Assembly (NCBI RefSeq): GCF_002902985.1 | Contig: NZ_CP026167.1 | Location: 1 to 64,000, forward strand | Length of the DNA: 64,000 nucleotides | Origin: Leclercia sp. LSNIH1 | Lineage (GTDB): Bacteria > Pseudomonadota > Gammaproteobacteria > Enterobacterales > Enterobacteriaceae | Direction of reading: 5' to 3' | Shown: positions 34,523 to 46,932 of the stretch, in pieces | Position numbering within the stretch: position 1 is the first letter of the stretch | Layout: the number at the start of each line of letters is the position of its first letter | Position numbers and translations under genes: made by a program | Notes under the pieces: model-generated | The model's input: the letters and a program-made list of their open reading frames with translations, nothing else | Databases searched by the model: none | Told to the model about the DNA's origin: nothing

Positions 34523-35503
34523 ATGGCATTTACACCCTTTTCTCCGCGCCAGCCTGTCGCCTCTGCGCGTCTGCCGCTGACGCTTATGACCCTTGATGAC
34601 TGGGCGCTGGCAACCCTCGTCGGCGTGGACAGCGAAAAGTACCTGCAGGGCCAGGTGACCGCGGATGTCAGTCAGCTGACCGAACACCAGCATCTGCTGG
34701 CGGCGCACTGCGATCCGAAAGGCAAGATGTGGAGCAACCTGCGCCTCTTCCGTCGTCAGGATGGTTTTGCCCTGATCGAACGTCGTAGCCTGCGCGACGC
34801 CCAGCTCACCGAGCTGAAAAAGTATGCGGTATTCTCTAAAGTGATCATCGCGGCCGATGACGAGCAGGTGCTGCTGGGTGTGGCGGGCTTCCAGGCGCGC
34901 GCCGCGCTGAAAAACCTGTTCAGCGAACTGCCTGATGCAGAAAAACAGGTCACCAACGACGGGGCTACCTCGCTGCTGTGGTTTGAACATCCGGCAGAGC
35001 GTTTCTTACTGGTAACCGATGTCGCTACCGCCGAGCGCGTGACCCAGGCCCTGCGTGGCGAAGCGCAGTTAAATAACAGCCAGCAGTGGCTGTCGCTGGA
35101 CATTGAAGCGGGCATTCCGGTTATCGATGCCGCCAACAGCGGGCAGTTTATTCCGCAGGCGACCAACCTTCAGGCGCTGGGCGGTATCAGCTTTAAAAAA
35201 GGCTGCTATACCGGTCAGGAGATGGTTGCCCGCGCGAAGTTCCGCGGCGCCAACAAACGCGCACTCTGGTATCTGGCGGGTAAAGCCAGTCGCGTACCGG
35301 AAGCCGGTGAAGATCTGGAGCTGAAAATGGGTGATAACTGGCGCCGTACCGGCACCATACTGGCTGCCGTTCAGCTTGACGATGGCCGCCTGCTGGTTCA
35401 GGCCGTGATGAATAATGATATGGAGCCAGACAGCGTGTTCCGCGTCCGTGAGGATGTGAATACGTTAAGCATTGAGCCGCTGCCCTATTCGCTGGAAGAG
35501 TGA
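34523..35503 (+). CDS. ygfZ: Folate-dependent iron-sulfur cluster protein YgfZ
   Basis: YgfZ is a GcvT-related tetrahydrofolate-binding protein needed for full activity of several Fe-S enzymes, including MiaB. The 326-residue protein has the E. coli length and the signature KGCYTGQE near residues 226-233 with its essential cysteine. It sits next to sdhE-ygfX as in E. coli, and it is a distant relative of gcvT later in the window. Confidence 0.96.
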   Translation: MAFTPFSPRQPVASARLPLTLMTLDDWALATLVGVDSEKYLQGQVTADVSQLTEHQHLLAAHCDPKGKMWSNLRLFRRQDGFALIERRSLRDAQLTELKKYAVFSKVIIAADDEQVLLGVAGFQARAALKNLFSELPDAEKQVTNDGATSLLWFEHPAERFLLVTDVATAERVTQALRGEAQLNNSQQWLSLDIEAGIPVIDAANSGQFIPQATNLQALGGISFKKGCYTGQEMVARAKFRGANKRALWYLAGKASRVPEAGEDLELKMGDNWRRTGTILAAVQLDDGRLLVQAVMNNDMEPDSVFRVREDVNTLSIEPLPYSLEE

Positions 35504-35510
35504 TAGCTGT

Positions 35511-35582
35511 TGCCCGGTGGCGCTGCGCTTACCGGGCCTACAAAACCCGTAGGCCGGGTAAGGCGAAGCCGCCACCCGGCAA
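35511..35582. repeat. REP pair between ygfZ and trhA
   Basis: Two inverted REP units (35511-35541 and 35549-35582) face each other and fill the gap between the convergent ygfZ and trhA ends. TTTTTATT follows the second unit, so it can act as a terminator for ygfZ. Confidence 0.85.
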
Positions 35583-35588
35583 TTTTTA

Positions 35589-36356
<768 letters not shown>

Positions 36357-36413
36357 TTATTACAATCATAAGGTTAAGGGATTATTTCAGCTAACGGCTG
36401 TTCACATAAAAAC

Positions 36414-36725
36414 TTAAAGGCATTTAAATTCAATAACATAAAACTGATGCTGGTCCGGGTAAATGTCTGTAATTACCCGCTTCAGTTCGTCCAGGGACAT
36501 GTTCTCCTGTTGAGCATGTTTTTCACTCAGCGTATCGAGCGTGACCGTCGACGTGCCTGTAACCTTAATGGTGCAAAAGTAGCCGTCATCCTCATAACGC
36601 CCCACCCGCAGCACATCGCCCGCTTTGAAATGTGATTCGCTTTCATCGCGGAGAGTAATGGTCTTACGTCCGGCCAGAATGTCATCCTGAAAGCGCTGAA
36701 AAAAAGTGATGTCGTTTGGCTGCAT
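36414..36725 (-). CDS. yqfB: N4-acetylcytidine amidohydrolase YqfB
   Basis: YqfB is a small ASCH-domain enzyme that removes acetyl from N4-acetylcytidine. The 103-residue protein starts [24 protein letters not shown] and matches E. coli YqfB; the catalytic lysine and threonine are in [12 protein letters not shown] (residues 19-30). The open frame runs 29 codons further into the divergent gene but the family start is at 36725. Confidence 0.95.
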   Translation of the reverse strand: MQPNDITFFQRFQDDILAGRKTITLRDESESHFKAGDVLRVGRYEDDGYFCTIKVTGTSTVTLDTLSEKHAQQENMSLDELKRVITDIYPDQHQFYVIEFKCL

Positions 36726-36777
36726 GTTATTATTCCCTGAAGATGAAGTCTGATGAGTGAGTTTAGCCCCAGTGAGC

Positions 36778-37509
36778 ATGTTCTCCCATTCCGCCATTGC
36801 CAGCCTCAACAACCTGGAGATGATGGTCTACAACACCGTCATTAAAAACCGCGATCGGGTGATGTACATGACCATTCGTGAACTGGCGGATGCGGCGGGG
36901 GTGTCCACCACCACCGTGCTGCGCTTTTGCCGCAAGCTGAACTGCGATGGCTATTCGGAATTCCGCGTGCGGTTTAAATTATACCTTGAGCAAAACGAAC
37001 CGCAGCAGGCTAATTTTGGCGCCAGTGAGATTATCAGTTTTTTCAAAAGCGTAAACAACGACGAATTTGACGCGCTATTAAATAACGCCGTGGATATTAT
37101 ATTATCCTCGGAACGTATTATATTTGTCGGCGCGGGAACTTCAGGTTCGCTGGCAAAATATGGCGCACGGTTCTTTTCCAATATTGGAAAATTCAGCAAC
37201 CATATCGACGACCCTTATTTCCCGGTCACTAACGATATGGCAAAAAATGCGCTGGCGATTGTGCTCTCGGTCTCGGGCGAAACCGAAGAGATCCTGCGCT
37301 TCGCCAGCCAGTTCAGCCTGCATCACTGCAAGGTACTCTCCATTACCAGCCACGAACATTCGCGGCTGGCGAAACTGGCGGACTTTAACCTCTCATGGCA
37401 TGTTCCGCAAACGCGTATCGCAGGCGTCTACGATATTACCACGCAGATTCCGGTTATTTATATTCTTGAATCGCTGGGGCGTAAACTGGCGAAGAAATTA
37501 ACGGAATAA
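36778..37509 (+). CDS. RpiR-family transcriptional regulator upstream of bglA
   Basis: The 243-residue protein has an RpiR-type helix-turn-helix (about residues 1-75, with [31 protein letters not shown]) and a SIS sugar-phosphate domain (about 100-240, with [19 protein letters not shown] and [11 protein letters not shown]). RpiR proteins sense sugar phosphates. It lies directly upstream of bglA in the same direction and probably controls it with a phospho-beta-glucoside as ligand. E. coli lacks a gene here. The start is uncertain: ATG 36778 or GTG 36757, neither with a strong ribosome binding site. Confidence 0.85.
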   Translation: MFSHSAIASLNNLEMMVYNTVIKNRDRVMYMTIRELADAAGVSTTTVLRFCRKLNCDGYSEFRVRFKLYLEQNEPQQANFGASEIISFFKSVNNDEFDALLNNAVDIILSSERIIFVGAGTSGSLAKYGARFFSNIGKFSNHIDDPYFPVTNDMAKNALAIVLSVSGETEEILRFASQFSLHHCKVLSITSHEHSRLAKLADFNLSWHVPQTRIAGVYDITTQIPVIYILESLGRKLAKKLTE

Positions 37510-37545
37510 AACACCCTGTTTTTTCGGTGTAACATATTACAACTC

Positions 37546-37566
37546 TCACGAATTGTTATATCGTGA
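37546..37566. promoter_or_regulatory. Inverted repeat upstream of bglA, candidate RpiR operator
   Basis: TCACGA-N9-TCGTGA is a perfect 6-bp inverted repeat with AT-rich spacer, 57 bp before the bglA start. Its position between the regulator and bglA makes it a candidate operator. Confidence 0.5.
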
Positions 37567-37608
37567 CATTTTATTCCCCTTTGTTAGACTCAAAAACAAT
37601 AGCAATAA

Positions 37609-38333
<725 letters not shown>

Positions 38334-38559
38334 CCAACGCCATTCATGGCCATATCAATGATTTTCTGGTGCGTACCGGGTTGAGAAGCGGTGTAAGTGA
38401 ACTGCAGTTGCCATGTTTTACGGCAGTGAGAGCAGAGATAGCGCTGATGTCCGGCAGTGCTTTTGCCGTTACGCACCACCCCGTCAGTAGCTGAACAGGA
38501 GGGACAGTTGATAGAAACAGAAGCCACTGGAGCACCTCAAAAACACCATCATACACTAA

Positions 38560-39831
<1,272 letters not shown>

Positions 39832-39840
39832 TAATCCGGC

Positions 39841-39918
39841 ATTGCCGGGCGGCGCTGCGCTTGCACCGGCCTGCGATCGATCCCCTCTCCCCTATGGGGA
39901 GAGGGTTAGGGTGAGGGG
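39841..39918. repeat. REP-like unit plus CCCTCTCCCC/GGGGAGAGGG palindrome after bglA
   Basis: A REP-like unit (39841-39872) is followed at 39882-39918 by a palindrome with 10-bp arms CCCTCTCCCC and GGGGAGAGGG around TAT, then GTTAGGGTGAGGGG. The second part resembles a repeat family seen in many gamma-proteobacteria in which CCCTCACCCTAACCCTCTCCC is shared. It fills the gap between convergent bglA and ygfF. Confidence 0.7.
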
Positions 39919-39920
39919 CC

Positions 39921-40664
39921 TTACTTCCCGCCCGCTAACTCAATAAAACTGCCCGTCACGTACGAGGCCTTCTCGCTCAGCAGCCAGACAATCGCCTGCG
40001 CCACCTCTTCCGGCTGGCCGCCGCGCTGCATCGGCAGCATCGACTTCACCCGATCCACCCGCCCCGGTTCACCGCCGGAGGCATGAATGTCGGTGTAAAT
40101 CAGCCCCGGACGCACGCAGTTCACCCGGATGCCCTGGGCCGCCACTTCCAGCGATAGCCCGGTCGTCAGGGAGTCCACCGCCCCTTTCGATGCCGCGTAA
40201 TCCACATACTCCCCCGGCGCGCCGAGTCGTGAGGCTGCTGAAGAGACATTCACGATCGCCCCGCCTTTACCGCCATGTTTCAGCGACATGCGTTTCACCG
40301 CTTCGCGGCAGCAGAGGAAATACCCGGTCACGTTGGTGGCCAGCACGCGGTTAATCCGCTCGGCGGAGAGGTTCTCAATGGTGCTCTGCTCGAAGAGAAT
40401 CCCGGCGTTGTTGACCAGCGCGGCGAGGGGCTCCCCTTCGCGATCGAGGCTGTCGAACATCGCCATAACCTGCGCTTCGTCGCTGATATCCGCGCGCAGG
40501 GCAAAGGCTCTGCCGCCCTCTTCTGTAATCTGATTGATCACGTCGGTGGCGGCGCTGATGTTGTGGTGATAATTCACCGCCACGTTATAACCCACACGCG
40601 CCAGCTCAAGCGCCGTCGCTTTGCCAATCCCACGGCTGGCGCCGGTGACTAATGCGATTGCCAT
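39921..40664 (-). CDS. ygfF: Short-chain dehydrogenase/reductase YgfF
   Basis: The 247-residue protein is a classical SDR: cofactor loop TGASRGIG (residues 7-14), NNAG (about 88-91), catalytic serine in NVSSAASR and YAASKGAVDSL (Tyr/Lys). It is collinear with E. coli YgfF, which has been reported to reduce some sugars with NAD(P)H, but the physiological substrate is unknown. It sits between bglA and gcvP as in E. coli. Confidence 0.92.
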   Translation of the reverse strand: MAIALVTGASRGIGKATALELARVGYNVAVNYHHNISAATDVINQITEEGGRAFALRADISDEAQVMAMFDSLDREGEPLAALVNNAGILFEQSTIENLSAERINRVLATNVTGYFLCCREAVKRMSLKHGGKGGAIVNVSSAASRLGAPGEYVDYAASKGAVDSLTTGLSLEVAAQGIRVNCVRPGLIYTDIHASGGEPGRVDRVKSMLPMQRGGQPEEVAQAIVWLLSEKASYVTGSFIELAGGK

Positions 40665-40681
40665 CTACAACCTCCGGATAA

Positions 40682-40717
40682 AAAAAAGCCGGGTGGCGCT
40701 GACGCTTACCCGGCCTA
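40682..40717 (-). terminator. REP unit acting as gcvP terminator
   Basis: A single REP palindrome, GCCGGGT...ACCCGGC, is followed on the minus strand by eight T. It lies 16 bp after the gcvP stop and so ends the gcvTHP transcript. Confidence 0.82.
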
Positions 40718-40733
40718 AAGTATGACAGAAAGA

Positions 40734-43607
40734 TTACTGGTATTCGCTCATCGGCACACAGGAGCAGAACAGGTTACGGTCGCCGTAAACGTCATCAAGA
40801 CGCTTCACGGTCGGCCAGTACTTGTTGGCTACGCCTGCCGGGAAGACCGCCAGTTCGCGGGTGTAACCGTGGTTCCACTCCGCTACCAGTTCGTTCTGAG
40901 TATGCGGCGCGTTAACCAGCGGGTTATCTTCCAGGGTCCACTCCCCGGCCTTCACGCGGTCGATTTCGCTGCGGATCGCCAGCATCGCATCGATAAAGCG
41001 GTCCAGCTCAACTTTGCTTTCGGACTCGGTTGGTTCAACCATCAGCGTACCCGCAACCGGGAACGACATGGTCGGGGCGTGGAAGCCGTAGTCGATCAGA
41101 CGCTTGGCGATATCCAGCTCGCTGATACCGGTCTCTTCTTTCAGAGGACGAATATCAAGGATGCACTCGTGCGCCACGCGACCATCACGACCGGTGTAGA
41201 GCACCGGATAGGCATCTTTCAGACGCGTCGCGATGTAGTTGGCATTCAGGATCGCCACCTGGCTGGCCTGCTTCAGCCCTTCTGCGCCCATCATGCGGAT
41301 ATACATCCAGCTGATTGGCAGAATAGAGGCGCTGCCGAACGGTGCCGCAGAGACCGCGCCCTGACGGGTGAGCATGCCTTCGATCTGCACCACGCTGTGG
41401 CCCGGAACAAACGGCGCCAGGTGCGCTTTCACACCGATCGGGCCCATGCCCGGGCCGCCGCCGCCGTGCGGAATGCAGAAGGTTTTGTGCAGGTTCAGGT
41501 GCGACACGTCCGCGCCGATAAAGCCTGGCGTGGTGATCCCCACCTGGGCGTTCATGTTGGCGCCATCGAGGTAAACCTGGCCGCCATACTGGTGCACAAT
41601 TTCGCACACTTCGCGGATGGTCTCTTCATACACGCCGTGAGTGGACGGATAGGTGACCATGATGCAGGAGAGCTTATCGCCGGTCTGTTCCGCTTTCGCA
41701 CGCAGATCGGCCAGGTCGATGTTGCCGTTTTTATCGCAGGCCACTACCACCACTTCCATCCCTGCCATCTGGGCCGATGCCGGGTTGGTGCCGTGGGCGG
41801 AGCTTGGGATCAGGCAGATATCACGATGCCCTTCGTTACGGCTCTCGTGATAATGGCGGATCGCCAGCAGACCTGCGTATTCACCCTGGGCGCCGGAGTT
41901 TGGCTGCATGCAGAGTGCGTCGTAGCCGGTCAGTTTCACCAGCCAGTCGGAGAGCTGGTTGATCATCTGGTGATACCCTTCCGCCTGATCGGCCGGGCAG
42001 AATGGGTGCAGTTCAGCGAATTCCGGCCAGGTGATTGGGATCATCTCGGCGGCGGCGTTCAGCTTCATGGTGCAGGAGCCCAGCGGGATCATCGCCTGAT
42101 TCAGGGCCAGATCTTTGCGCTCCAGAGAGTGCATATAGCGCATCATCTCGGTTTCGCTGTGATAGCGGTTAAAGACCGGATGCGTCAGGATCGCGTCATC
42201 GCGCAGCATGCTCGCCTGAATGGAGCAACTGTCGTGCGCCACCTCTTTATCGAGCGTGTCCACATCCAGACCGTGGTCTTCACCCAGCAGGACGTTGAAG
42301 AGCACCTGCAGATCGTCACGGGTGGTGGTCTCATCCAGGGTGATGCTGACCGCATTCAGGATATCACTGCGCAGGTTAATTTCTGCCGCCTCAGCGCGTG
42401 CCAGCACGGCGGCTTTGTCGGCCACGTCAACGCACAGGGTGTCGAAGAAGTGGGCGTGACGCAGTTTTTGACCTTTCTGCTGCAGGCCACAGGCGAGAAT
42501 ATCGGCCAGACGATGAATGCGGCTGGCGATACGCTTCAGGCCAACCGGGCCGTGGAAGACGGCATACAGGCTGGCGATATTGGCCAGCAGTACCTGAGAG
42601 GTACAGATGTTGGAGTTCGCTTTCTCACGGCGGATATGCTGCTCGCGAGTCTGCATCGCCATGCGCAGGGCGGTATTGCCGGCGGCATCTTTCGATACGC
42701 CAATAATACGGCCTGGCATGGAGCGTTTGAATTCATCTTTGGCGGCGAAGAAGGCCGCGTGTGGACCGCCGTAGCCCATCGGTACGCCGAAGCGCTGCGC
42801 GGAGCCGAAGACGATGTCTGCGCCCTGTTTACCCGGGGCGGTTAACAGCACCAGCGCCATAAAATCGGCCGCCACGCTGACGACAATTTTACGCCCTTTC
42901 AGCTCGGCAATCAGTTTGGCGTAATCGTGCACTTCACCGGTGGTGCCCACCTGCTGCAACAGCACGCCGAACACATCCTGGTGATCCAGCACTTTATCGG
43001 CATCATCAACGATCACTTCAAAGCCAAAGGTCTCAGCACGGGTACGTACCACGTCGAGGGTTTGCGGATGCACGTCGGCTGCGACGAAGAAGCGGTTTGC
43101 GCCCTTCAGTTTGCTGACGCGTTTTGCCATCGCCATCGCTTCTGCGGCGGCAGTGGCTTCATCCAGCAGCGAGGCGGAGGCGATATCCAGACCGGTCAGA
43201 TCCAGCGTCACCTGCTGGAAGTTGAGCAGCGCTTCCAGACGGCCCTGAGAGACTTCCGGCTGATAAGGGGTGTACGCGGTGTACCAGCCCGGGTTTTCCA
43301 GCATGTTACGCAGGATCACCGGCGGTAACTGCACGTTGGTGTAACCCATGCCAATGTAAGACTTAAAGCGCTTGTTCAGGCTGGCAATGCCCTTCAGTTC
43401 CGCCAGGGCGGCATATTCAGTGGTTGATTCCCCCACCTGCGGCGGCGTGTCGAGCTGAATATCCTTTGGCACAATCTGGCCGATCAAGGCGTTGAGCGAA
43501 TCCGCGCCAACCGTCTTCAGCATCTCCTGCTGTTGCTGAGCATCCGGCCCAATGTGACGTTCGATGAAGGCGCCACGGTTTTCAAGCTGGCTTAAAGTCT
43601 GTGTCAT
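40734..43607 (-). CDS. gcvP: Glycine dehydrogenase (decarboxylating), P protein
   Basis: GcvP removes CO2 from glycine with PLP and passes the aminomethyl group to lipoyl-GcvH. The 957-residue protein matches E. coli in length; the PLP lysine is K708 in [17 protein letters not shown]. It is the last gene of gcvT-gcvH-gcvP. A 174-bp gap containing a folded repeat separates it from gcvH. The cleavage system supplies one-carbon units as 5,10-methylene-THF. Confidence 0.98.
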   Translation of the reverse strand: MTQTLSQLENRGAFIERHIGPDAQQQQEMLKTVGADSLNALIGQIVPKDIQLDTPPQVGESTTEYAALAELKGIASLNKRFKSYIGMGYTNVQLPPVILRNMLENPGWYTAYTPYQPEVSQGRLEALLNFQQVTLDLTGLDIASASLLDEATAAAEAMAMAKRVSKLKGANRFFVAADVHPQTLDVVRTRAETFGFEVIVDDADKVLDHQDVFGVLLQQVGTTGEVHDYAKLIAELKGRKIVVSVAADFMALVLLTAPGKQGADIVFGSAQRFGVPMGYGGPHAAFFAAKDEFKRSMPGRIIGVSKDAAGNTALRMAMQTREQHIRREKANSNICTSQVLLANIASLYAVFHGPVGLKRIASRIHRLADILACGLQQKGQKLRHAHFFDTLCVDVADKAAVLARAEAAEINLRSDILNAVSITLDETTTRDDLQVLFNVLLGEDHGLDVDTLDKEVAHDSCSIQASMLRDDAILTHPVFNRYHSETEMMRYMHSLERKDLALNQAMIPLGSCTMKLNAAAEMIPITWPEFAELHPFCPADQAEGYHQMINQLSDWLVKLTGYDALCMQPNSGAQGEYAGLLAIRHYHESRNEGHRDICLIPSSAHGTNPASAQMAGMEVVVVACDKNGNIDLADLRAKAEQTGDKLSCIMVTYPSTHGVYEETIREVCEIVHQYGGQVYLDGANMNAQVGITTPGFIGADVSHLNLHKTFCIPHGGGGPGMGPIGVKAHLAPFVPGHSVVQIEGMLTRQGAVSAAPFGSASILPISWMYIRMMGAEGLKQASQVAILNANYIATRLKDAYPVLYTGRDGRVAHECILDIRPLKEETGISELDIAKRLIDYGFHAPTMSFPVAGTLMVEPTESESKVELDRFIDAMLAIRSEIDRVKAGEWTLEDNPLVNAPHTQNELVAEWNHGYTRELAVFPAGVANKYWPTVKRLDDVYGDRNLFCSCVPMSEYQ

Positions 43608-43656
43608 GAGCGATGGTTCCTGAAACGTGCAGTGAATCGTATTTGGAATTTAACTG

Positions 43657-43782
43657 AATACGCTAAATCATTCGCGTTGCAGGAAGGCGGCGACGCAGCG
43701 AATCCCCGGGAGCTTACTCAGGTAAGTGACCGGGGTGAGCGAGGAAGCCAACGCGCCTGCAACGTGAAGGATGACGCGTATT
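43657..43782. repeat. 126-bp palindromic repeat in the gcvH-gcvP gap
   Basis: The element has exact inverted ends AATACGC/GCGTATT, inner arms GTTGCAGG/CCTGCAAC, and a central stem CCCCGG...CCGGGG with TTACT/AGTAA near the tip, so it can fold into one long hairpin. It resembles a dispersed repeat of about 120 bp known from E. coli and relatives (GAATCCCC..GAGCTTAC..GTAAGTGAC..GGGGTGA). It would be transcribed between gcvH and gcvP and might affect message stability or gcvP level. Confidence 0.75.
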
Positions 43783-44171
43783 TATTCGTCTTCGAGTAGA
43801 GCTTCGTACGCGGTGGCATCCAGCAGGGCGGCAACTTCCGCTTCATCGCTGGCTTTAATTTTGAAGATCCAGCCTTCGCCGTAAGGCTCGCTGTTGACCA
43901 GCTCCGGGGAGTCGCTCAGGGCGTCGTTAACCGCCACGATTTCGCCGCCGACCGGGGCATAGATGTCTGAAGCTGCTTTTACCGATTCCGCCACCGCACA
44001 GTCGTCGCCCGCGGTCACGGTCGCGCCCACTTCCGGCAGATCCACAAAGACCATGTCACCTAACAGCTCCTGAGCATGTTCGGTGATCCCAACGGTATAG
44101 GTGCCGTCGGCTTCTTTGCGCAGCCACTCGTGTTCTTTGCTGTATTTCAGTTCTGCTGGCACATTGCTCAT
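43782..44171 (-). CDS. gcvH: Glycine cleavage system H protein
   Basis: GcvH carries the lipoyl arm that shuttles the aminomethyl group from GcvP to GcvT and is reoxidised by Lpd. The 129-residue protein has the lipoylated lysine K65 in [11 protein letters not shown]. It is 23 bp downstream of gcvT and has AGGAGAA before its start. Confidence 0.98.
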   Translation of the reverse strand: MSNVPAELKYSKEHEWLRKEADGTYTVGITEHAQELLGDMVFVDLPEVGATVTAGDDCAVAESVKAASDIYAPVGGEIVAVNDALSDSPELVNSEPYGEGWIFKIKASDEAEVAALLDATAYEALLEDE

Positions 44172-44194
44172 TGAATTTCTCCTGATAAAAATAA

Positions 44195-45289
44195 TTAGGC
44201 GACCGGTTTACCGGCGCGAACAAAAATCGGTTTGGTCACGCGGACCGGCATTTCGCGGTTGCGGATCTGCACCACGGCCGTCTCGCCAATGCCCGCCGGC
44301 ACACGCGCCAGCGCAATACTGTAACCCAGCGTCGGGGAGAAGGTGCCGCTGGTGATAATGCCTTCGCAGTGGTTGCCATTGGCATCGGTGAAACGTACCG
44401 GCAGTTCACCGCGCAGGACGCCTTTCTCGGTCATCACCAGCCCAACCAGCTGTTCGGTGCCCTTCTCACGCTGCTGTTCCAGCACTTCACGACCGATAAA
44501 GTCGCGATCGGCCGGTTCCCAGGCTATGGTCCAGCCCATGTTGGCCGCCAGCGGAGAGACCCCTTCGTCCATCTCCTGGCCATATAAATTCATACCGGCT
44601 TCCAGACGCAGCGTATCGCGCGCGCCCAGACCCGCCGGCTTAACGCCCGCTTCTACCAGCGCACGCCAGAAATCGGCCGCTTTTTCGTTCGGCATGGCAA
44701 TTTCATAGCCCGCTTCACCGGTGTAGCCGGTGGTCGCCACAAAGAGATCGCCCGCCTGCACGCCAAAGAACGGCTTCATGCCTTCGGTGGCTTTACGCTG
44801 TTCTTCGTTAAACAGGGAGGCGGCTTTCGCCTGGGCATTTGGCCCCTGCACCGCAATCAGCGACAGGTCGTCACGCACGGTGATGTCGATGCCGTAAGGT
44901 TCAGCGTGTTGGGTGATCCAGGAGAGGTCTTTTTCGCGGGTGGCGGAGTTTACAACGAGGCGGAAGAAATCTTCAGAGAGGTAATAGACAATCAGGTCGT
45001 CAATAACGCCGCCGGAGGCATTCAGCATGCCGCTATAGAGCGCTTTACCCGGCGTCTTCAGTTTGGCGACGTCGTTTGCCAGCAGATAGCGTAAAAACTC
45101 CCGGGTGCGGCTGCCGTGCAGATCGACAATGGTCATGTGAGAGACGTCGAACATACCGGCATCGGTGCGCACCGCATGATGCTCATCAATCTGCGAACCA
45201 TAATGCAGCGGCATCATCCAGCCATGGAAATCGACCATGCGTGCACCGCATAAGGTGTGTTGTTCATACAAAGGCGTCTGTTGAGCCAT
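44195..45289 (-). CDS. gcvT: Aminomethyltransferase, T protein
   Basis: GcvT releases ammonia from aminomethyl-GcvH and makes 5,10-methylene-tetrahydrofolate. The 364-residue protein matches E. coli, with a folate-binding N-terminal fold ([13 protein letters not shown]) and the conserved [21 protein letters not shown] segment near residue 225. It is first in gcvTHP. The upstream region carries a PurR box and GcvA-type CTAAT repeats. Confidence 0.98.
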   Translation of the reverse strand: MAQQTPLYEQHTLCGARMVDFHGWMMPLHYGSQIDEHHAVRTDAGMFDVSHMTIVDLHGSRTREFLRYLLANDVAKLKTPGKALYSGMLNASGGVIDDLIVYYLSEDFFRLVVNSATREKDLSWITQHAEPYGIDITVRDDLSLIAVQGPNAQAKAASLFNEEQRKATEGMKPFFGVQAGDLFVATTGYTGEAGYEIAMPNEKAADFWRALVEAGVKPAGLGARDTLRLEAGMNLYGQEMDEGVSPLAANMGWTIAWEPADRDFIGREVLEQQREKGTEQLVGLVMTEKGVLRGELPVRFTDANGNHCEGIITSGTFSPTLGYSIALARVPAGIGETAVVQIRNREMPVRVTKPIFVRAGKPVA

Positions 45290-45379
45290 CTTATCCTCGT
45301 TGAATGAGCTGGGCTGTCTTGCGTTTCATGGCGAAAAATTCACCACGAAACCCGGCATCGGCATCGCTCCCGGACACCG

Positions 45380-45395
45380 ACGCAAACGTTCTCTT
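45380..45395 (-). promoter_or_regulatory. PurR operator of gcvT
   Basis: ACGCAAACGTTCTCTT matches the PurR consensus ACGCAAACGTTT-CGT in its left two thirds, including the central CAAACGTT. PurR repression links glycine cleavage to purine supply. Confidence 0.7.
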
Positions 45396-45611
45396 TCCTC
45401 AGAACTTACCACCGAAAACGGTGGTTAACCATAAGGCAAAATGGGTCATCACATTAGCTTATGGTCAAAAAAGCCAGCAAAGCGTACAGAGTTATTCACT
45501 ATAAAAATGCGAATCGTTCCGCACAAAAGCAAAGTCGATAAGATGGGATTTAGCACAGGCTGATATTTACTGCGGAAAAATGCGCGAAATTTCCGTAACA
45601 TAAAAATAGCC

Positions 45612-45628
45612 AGATTAGTTAATCTAAT
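45612..45628 (-). promoter_or_regulatory. Candidate GcvA/Lrp site upstream of gcvT
   Basis: AGATTAGTTAATCTAAT contains AGATTA/TAATCT in perfect inversion and several CTAAT motifs, the core recognised by GcvA. A further TTAGATT follows at 45647. It lies more than 300 bp from gcvT, as the distal E. coli GcvA sites do. Confidence 0.45.
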
Positions 45629-45671
45629 GCGAAAAAGGCGGTGAAATTAGATTATTTCAAACGAGGGAGAT

Positions 45672-45693
45672 CCCCCGGTCTGCAGGCCGGGAG
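45672..45693 (-). terminator. Hairpin after ubiI
   Basis: CTCCCGG and CCGGGGG pair around CTGCAGA-type loop on the minus strand, 25 bp after ubiI. The following sequence is not a clean T-tract, so strength is uncertain. Confidence 0.5.
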
Positions 45694-45717
45694 AATAAAG
45701 TGTGATGGAGTTCTAAA

Positions 45718-46920
45718 TTAGCGTAGCCAGTCCGGCAGGTCGTTAAGTCCCATCGCCTGACGCAGAAGTTGTGGTTTAACGCCCGGGAGGGTGTCAGCCA
45801 GTTTCAGACCGAGATCGCGCAGCAGTTTTTTCGCCGGATTGGCACCGGCAAAGAGTTCGCGGAAGCCCTGCATCCCCGCCAGCATCATTGCCGCGCTGTG
45901 CTTACGGCTACGCTCGTACCGGCGCAGGTAAATATGCTGACCAATATCTTTGCCCTCACGATGGAGGCGGCGCAGTTCATTCACCAGCTCGGCGGCATCC
46001 ATAAAGCCCAGGTTTACCCCCTGCCCGGCCAGCGGATGAATGGTGTGCGCCGCGTCGCCCACCAGCGCCAGGCGATGCGCCGCGAACTGGCGCGCATAGC
46101 GACCGGTTAACGGGAATACCTGACGCTCGCTTTCGACAGTGCAGAGCCCCAGCCGGTTATCAAAGGCCACGCACAGGGCCTGATTAAACGCTTCGGCTGA
46201 TGCCTCCTGCATCTGCTGCGCCTTCTCAGGGGAAAGCGACCAGACGATGGAGCAGAGATGCGGATCGCTGAGCGGCAAAAAGGCCAGAATGCCGTCGTTA
46301 TGGAAGATCTGCCGGGCCACCGCCTGGTGCGGTTCCGCGGTGCGAATAGTGGCGACCAGGGCATGATGGCGGTAGTCCCAGTACGTCAGGGGAATGTCGG
46401 CTTTGTTGCGCAACCAGGAGTTGGCACCATCGGCCCCGACCACCAAACGCGCAGTCAGCATGTCGCCGCTTTGCAGGGTAATAAAGGCATCGTTTTCACC
46501 CCAGGCCACCTGCTGCAGTTGTGCCGGGGCAATCAGCGTAACGTCGCTGCACTGCTGCGCTTTCTGCCACAAGGCATGATGGATCACCGCGTTTTCGATG
46601 ATATGGCCGAGATGGCTGTAGCCCATGCTCTCATCATCAAAGGCGATATGCCCGAAGCTGTCTTTATCCCACACTTCCATGCCGTGATAGCAGCTGGCGC
46701 GCTGGGCGATAATCTCTGACCAGACGCCAACGCGGGTCAGCAGCTTTTCACTGGCGGCGTTGATCGCCGAAACGCGTAGCTCAGGCGGCGCATCGGGAGC
46801 GACAGGCTGCGGCTGTTTCTGTTCCAGCACCGCCACGCGCAGACCGCTCCCCTGCAGACCGCAGGCCAGCGCCAGTCCTACCATTCCGCCACCGACAATG
46901 GCGACATCAACATTCTGCAC
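45718..46920 (-). CDS. ubiI: Ubiquinone C5-hydroxylase UbiI (VisC)
   Basis: UbiI is an FAD monooxygenase that hydroxylates carbon 5 of the ubiquinone ring under aerobic conditions. The 400-residue protein matches E. coli UbiI, with the FAD dinucleotide fold GGGMVGLALACGLQ (10-23), the DG motif GADGANSWLR and GDAAHTIHPLAGQGVNLG (about 300). It is last in the ygfB-pepP-ubiH-ubiI operon, 12 bp after ubiH, its paralogue. Confidence 0.97.
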   Translation of the reverse strand: MQNVDVAIVGGGMVGLALACGLQGSGLRVAVLEQKQPQPVAPDAPPELRVSAINAASEKLLTRVGVWSEIIAQRASCYHGMEVWDKDSFGHIAFDDESMGYSHLGHIIENAVIHHALWQKAQQCSDVTLIAPAQLQQVAWGENDAFITLQSGDMLTARLVVGADGANSWLRNKADIPLTYWDYRHHALVATIRTAEPHQAVARQIFHNDGILAFLPLSDPHLCSIVWSLSPEKAQQMQEASAEAFNQALCVAFDNRLGLCTVESERQVFPLTGRYARQFAAHRLALVGDAAHTIHPLAGQGVNLGFMDAAELVNELRRLHREGKDIGQHIYLRRYERSRKHSAAMMLAGMQGFRELFAGANPAKKLLRDLGLKLADTLPGVKPQLLRQAMGLNDLPDWLR

Positions 46921-46932
46921 TTTGTTTACTCC

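Larger units (their letters stand above)
45290..45717 (-). promoter_or_regulatory. gcvTHP control region
   Basis: The 428-bp gap between gcvT and ubiI has no gene. From gcvT outwards it contains a PurR-type box (45380), an AT-rich stretch with GCTAATGTG on the minus strand (around 45444-45452), and CTAAT/ATTAG repeats at 45612-45657. In E. coli the operon is controlled by GcvA, GcvR, Lrp, CRP and PurR over a similarly long region. I see no glycine riboswitch. Confidence 0.65.

Noticed and set aside
40722..42845. 707-codon ORF antisense to gcvP
   Set aside because: Long only because the opposite strand is a GC-rich conserved gene; no start signal or known domain.
45290..45717. Glycine riboswitch upstream of gcvT
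   Set aside because: No tandem aptamer-like pattern is visible; the region instead has PurR and GcvA-type sites as in E. coli.
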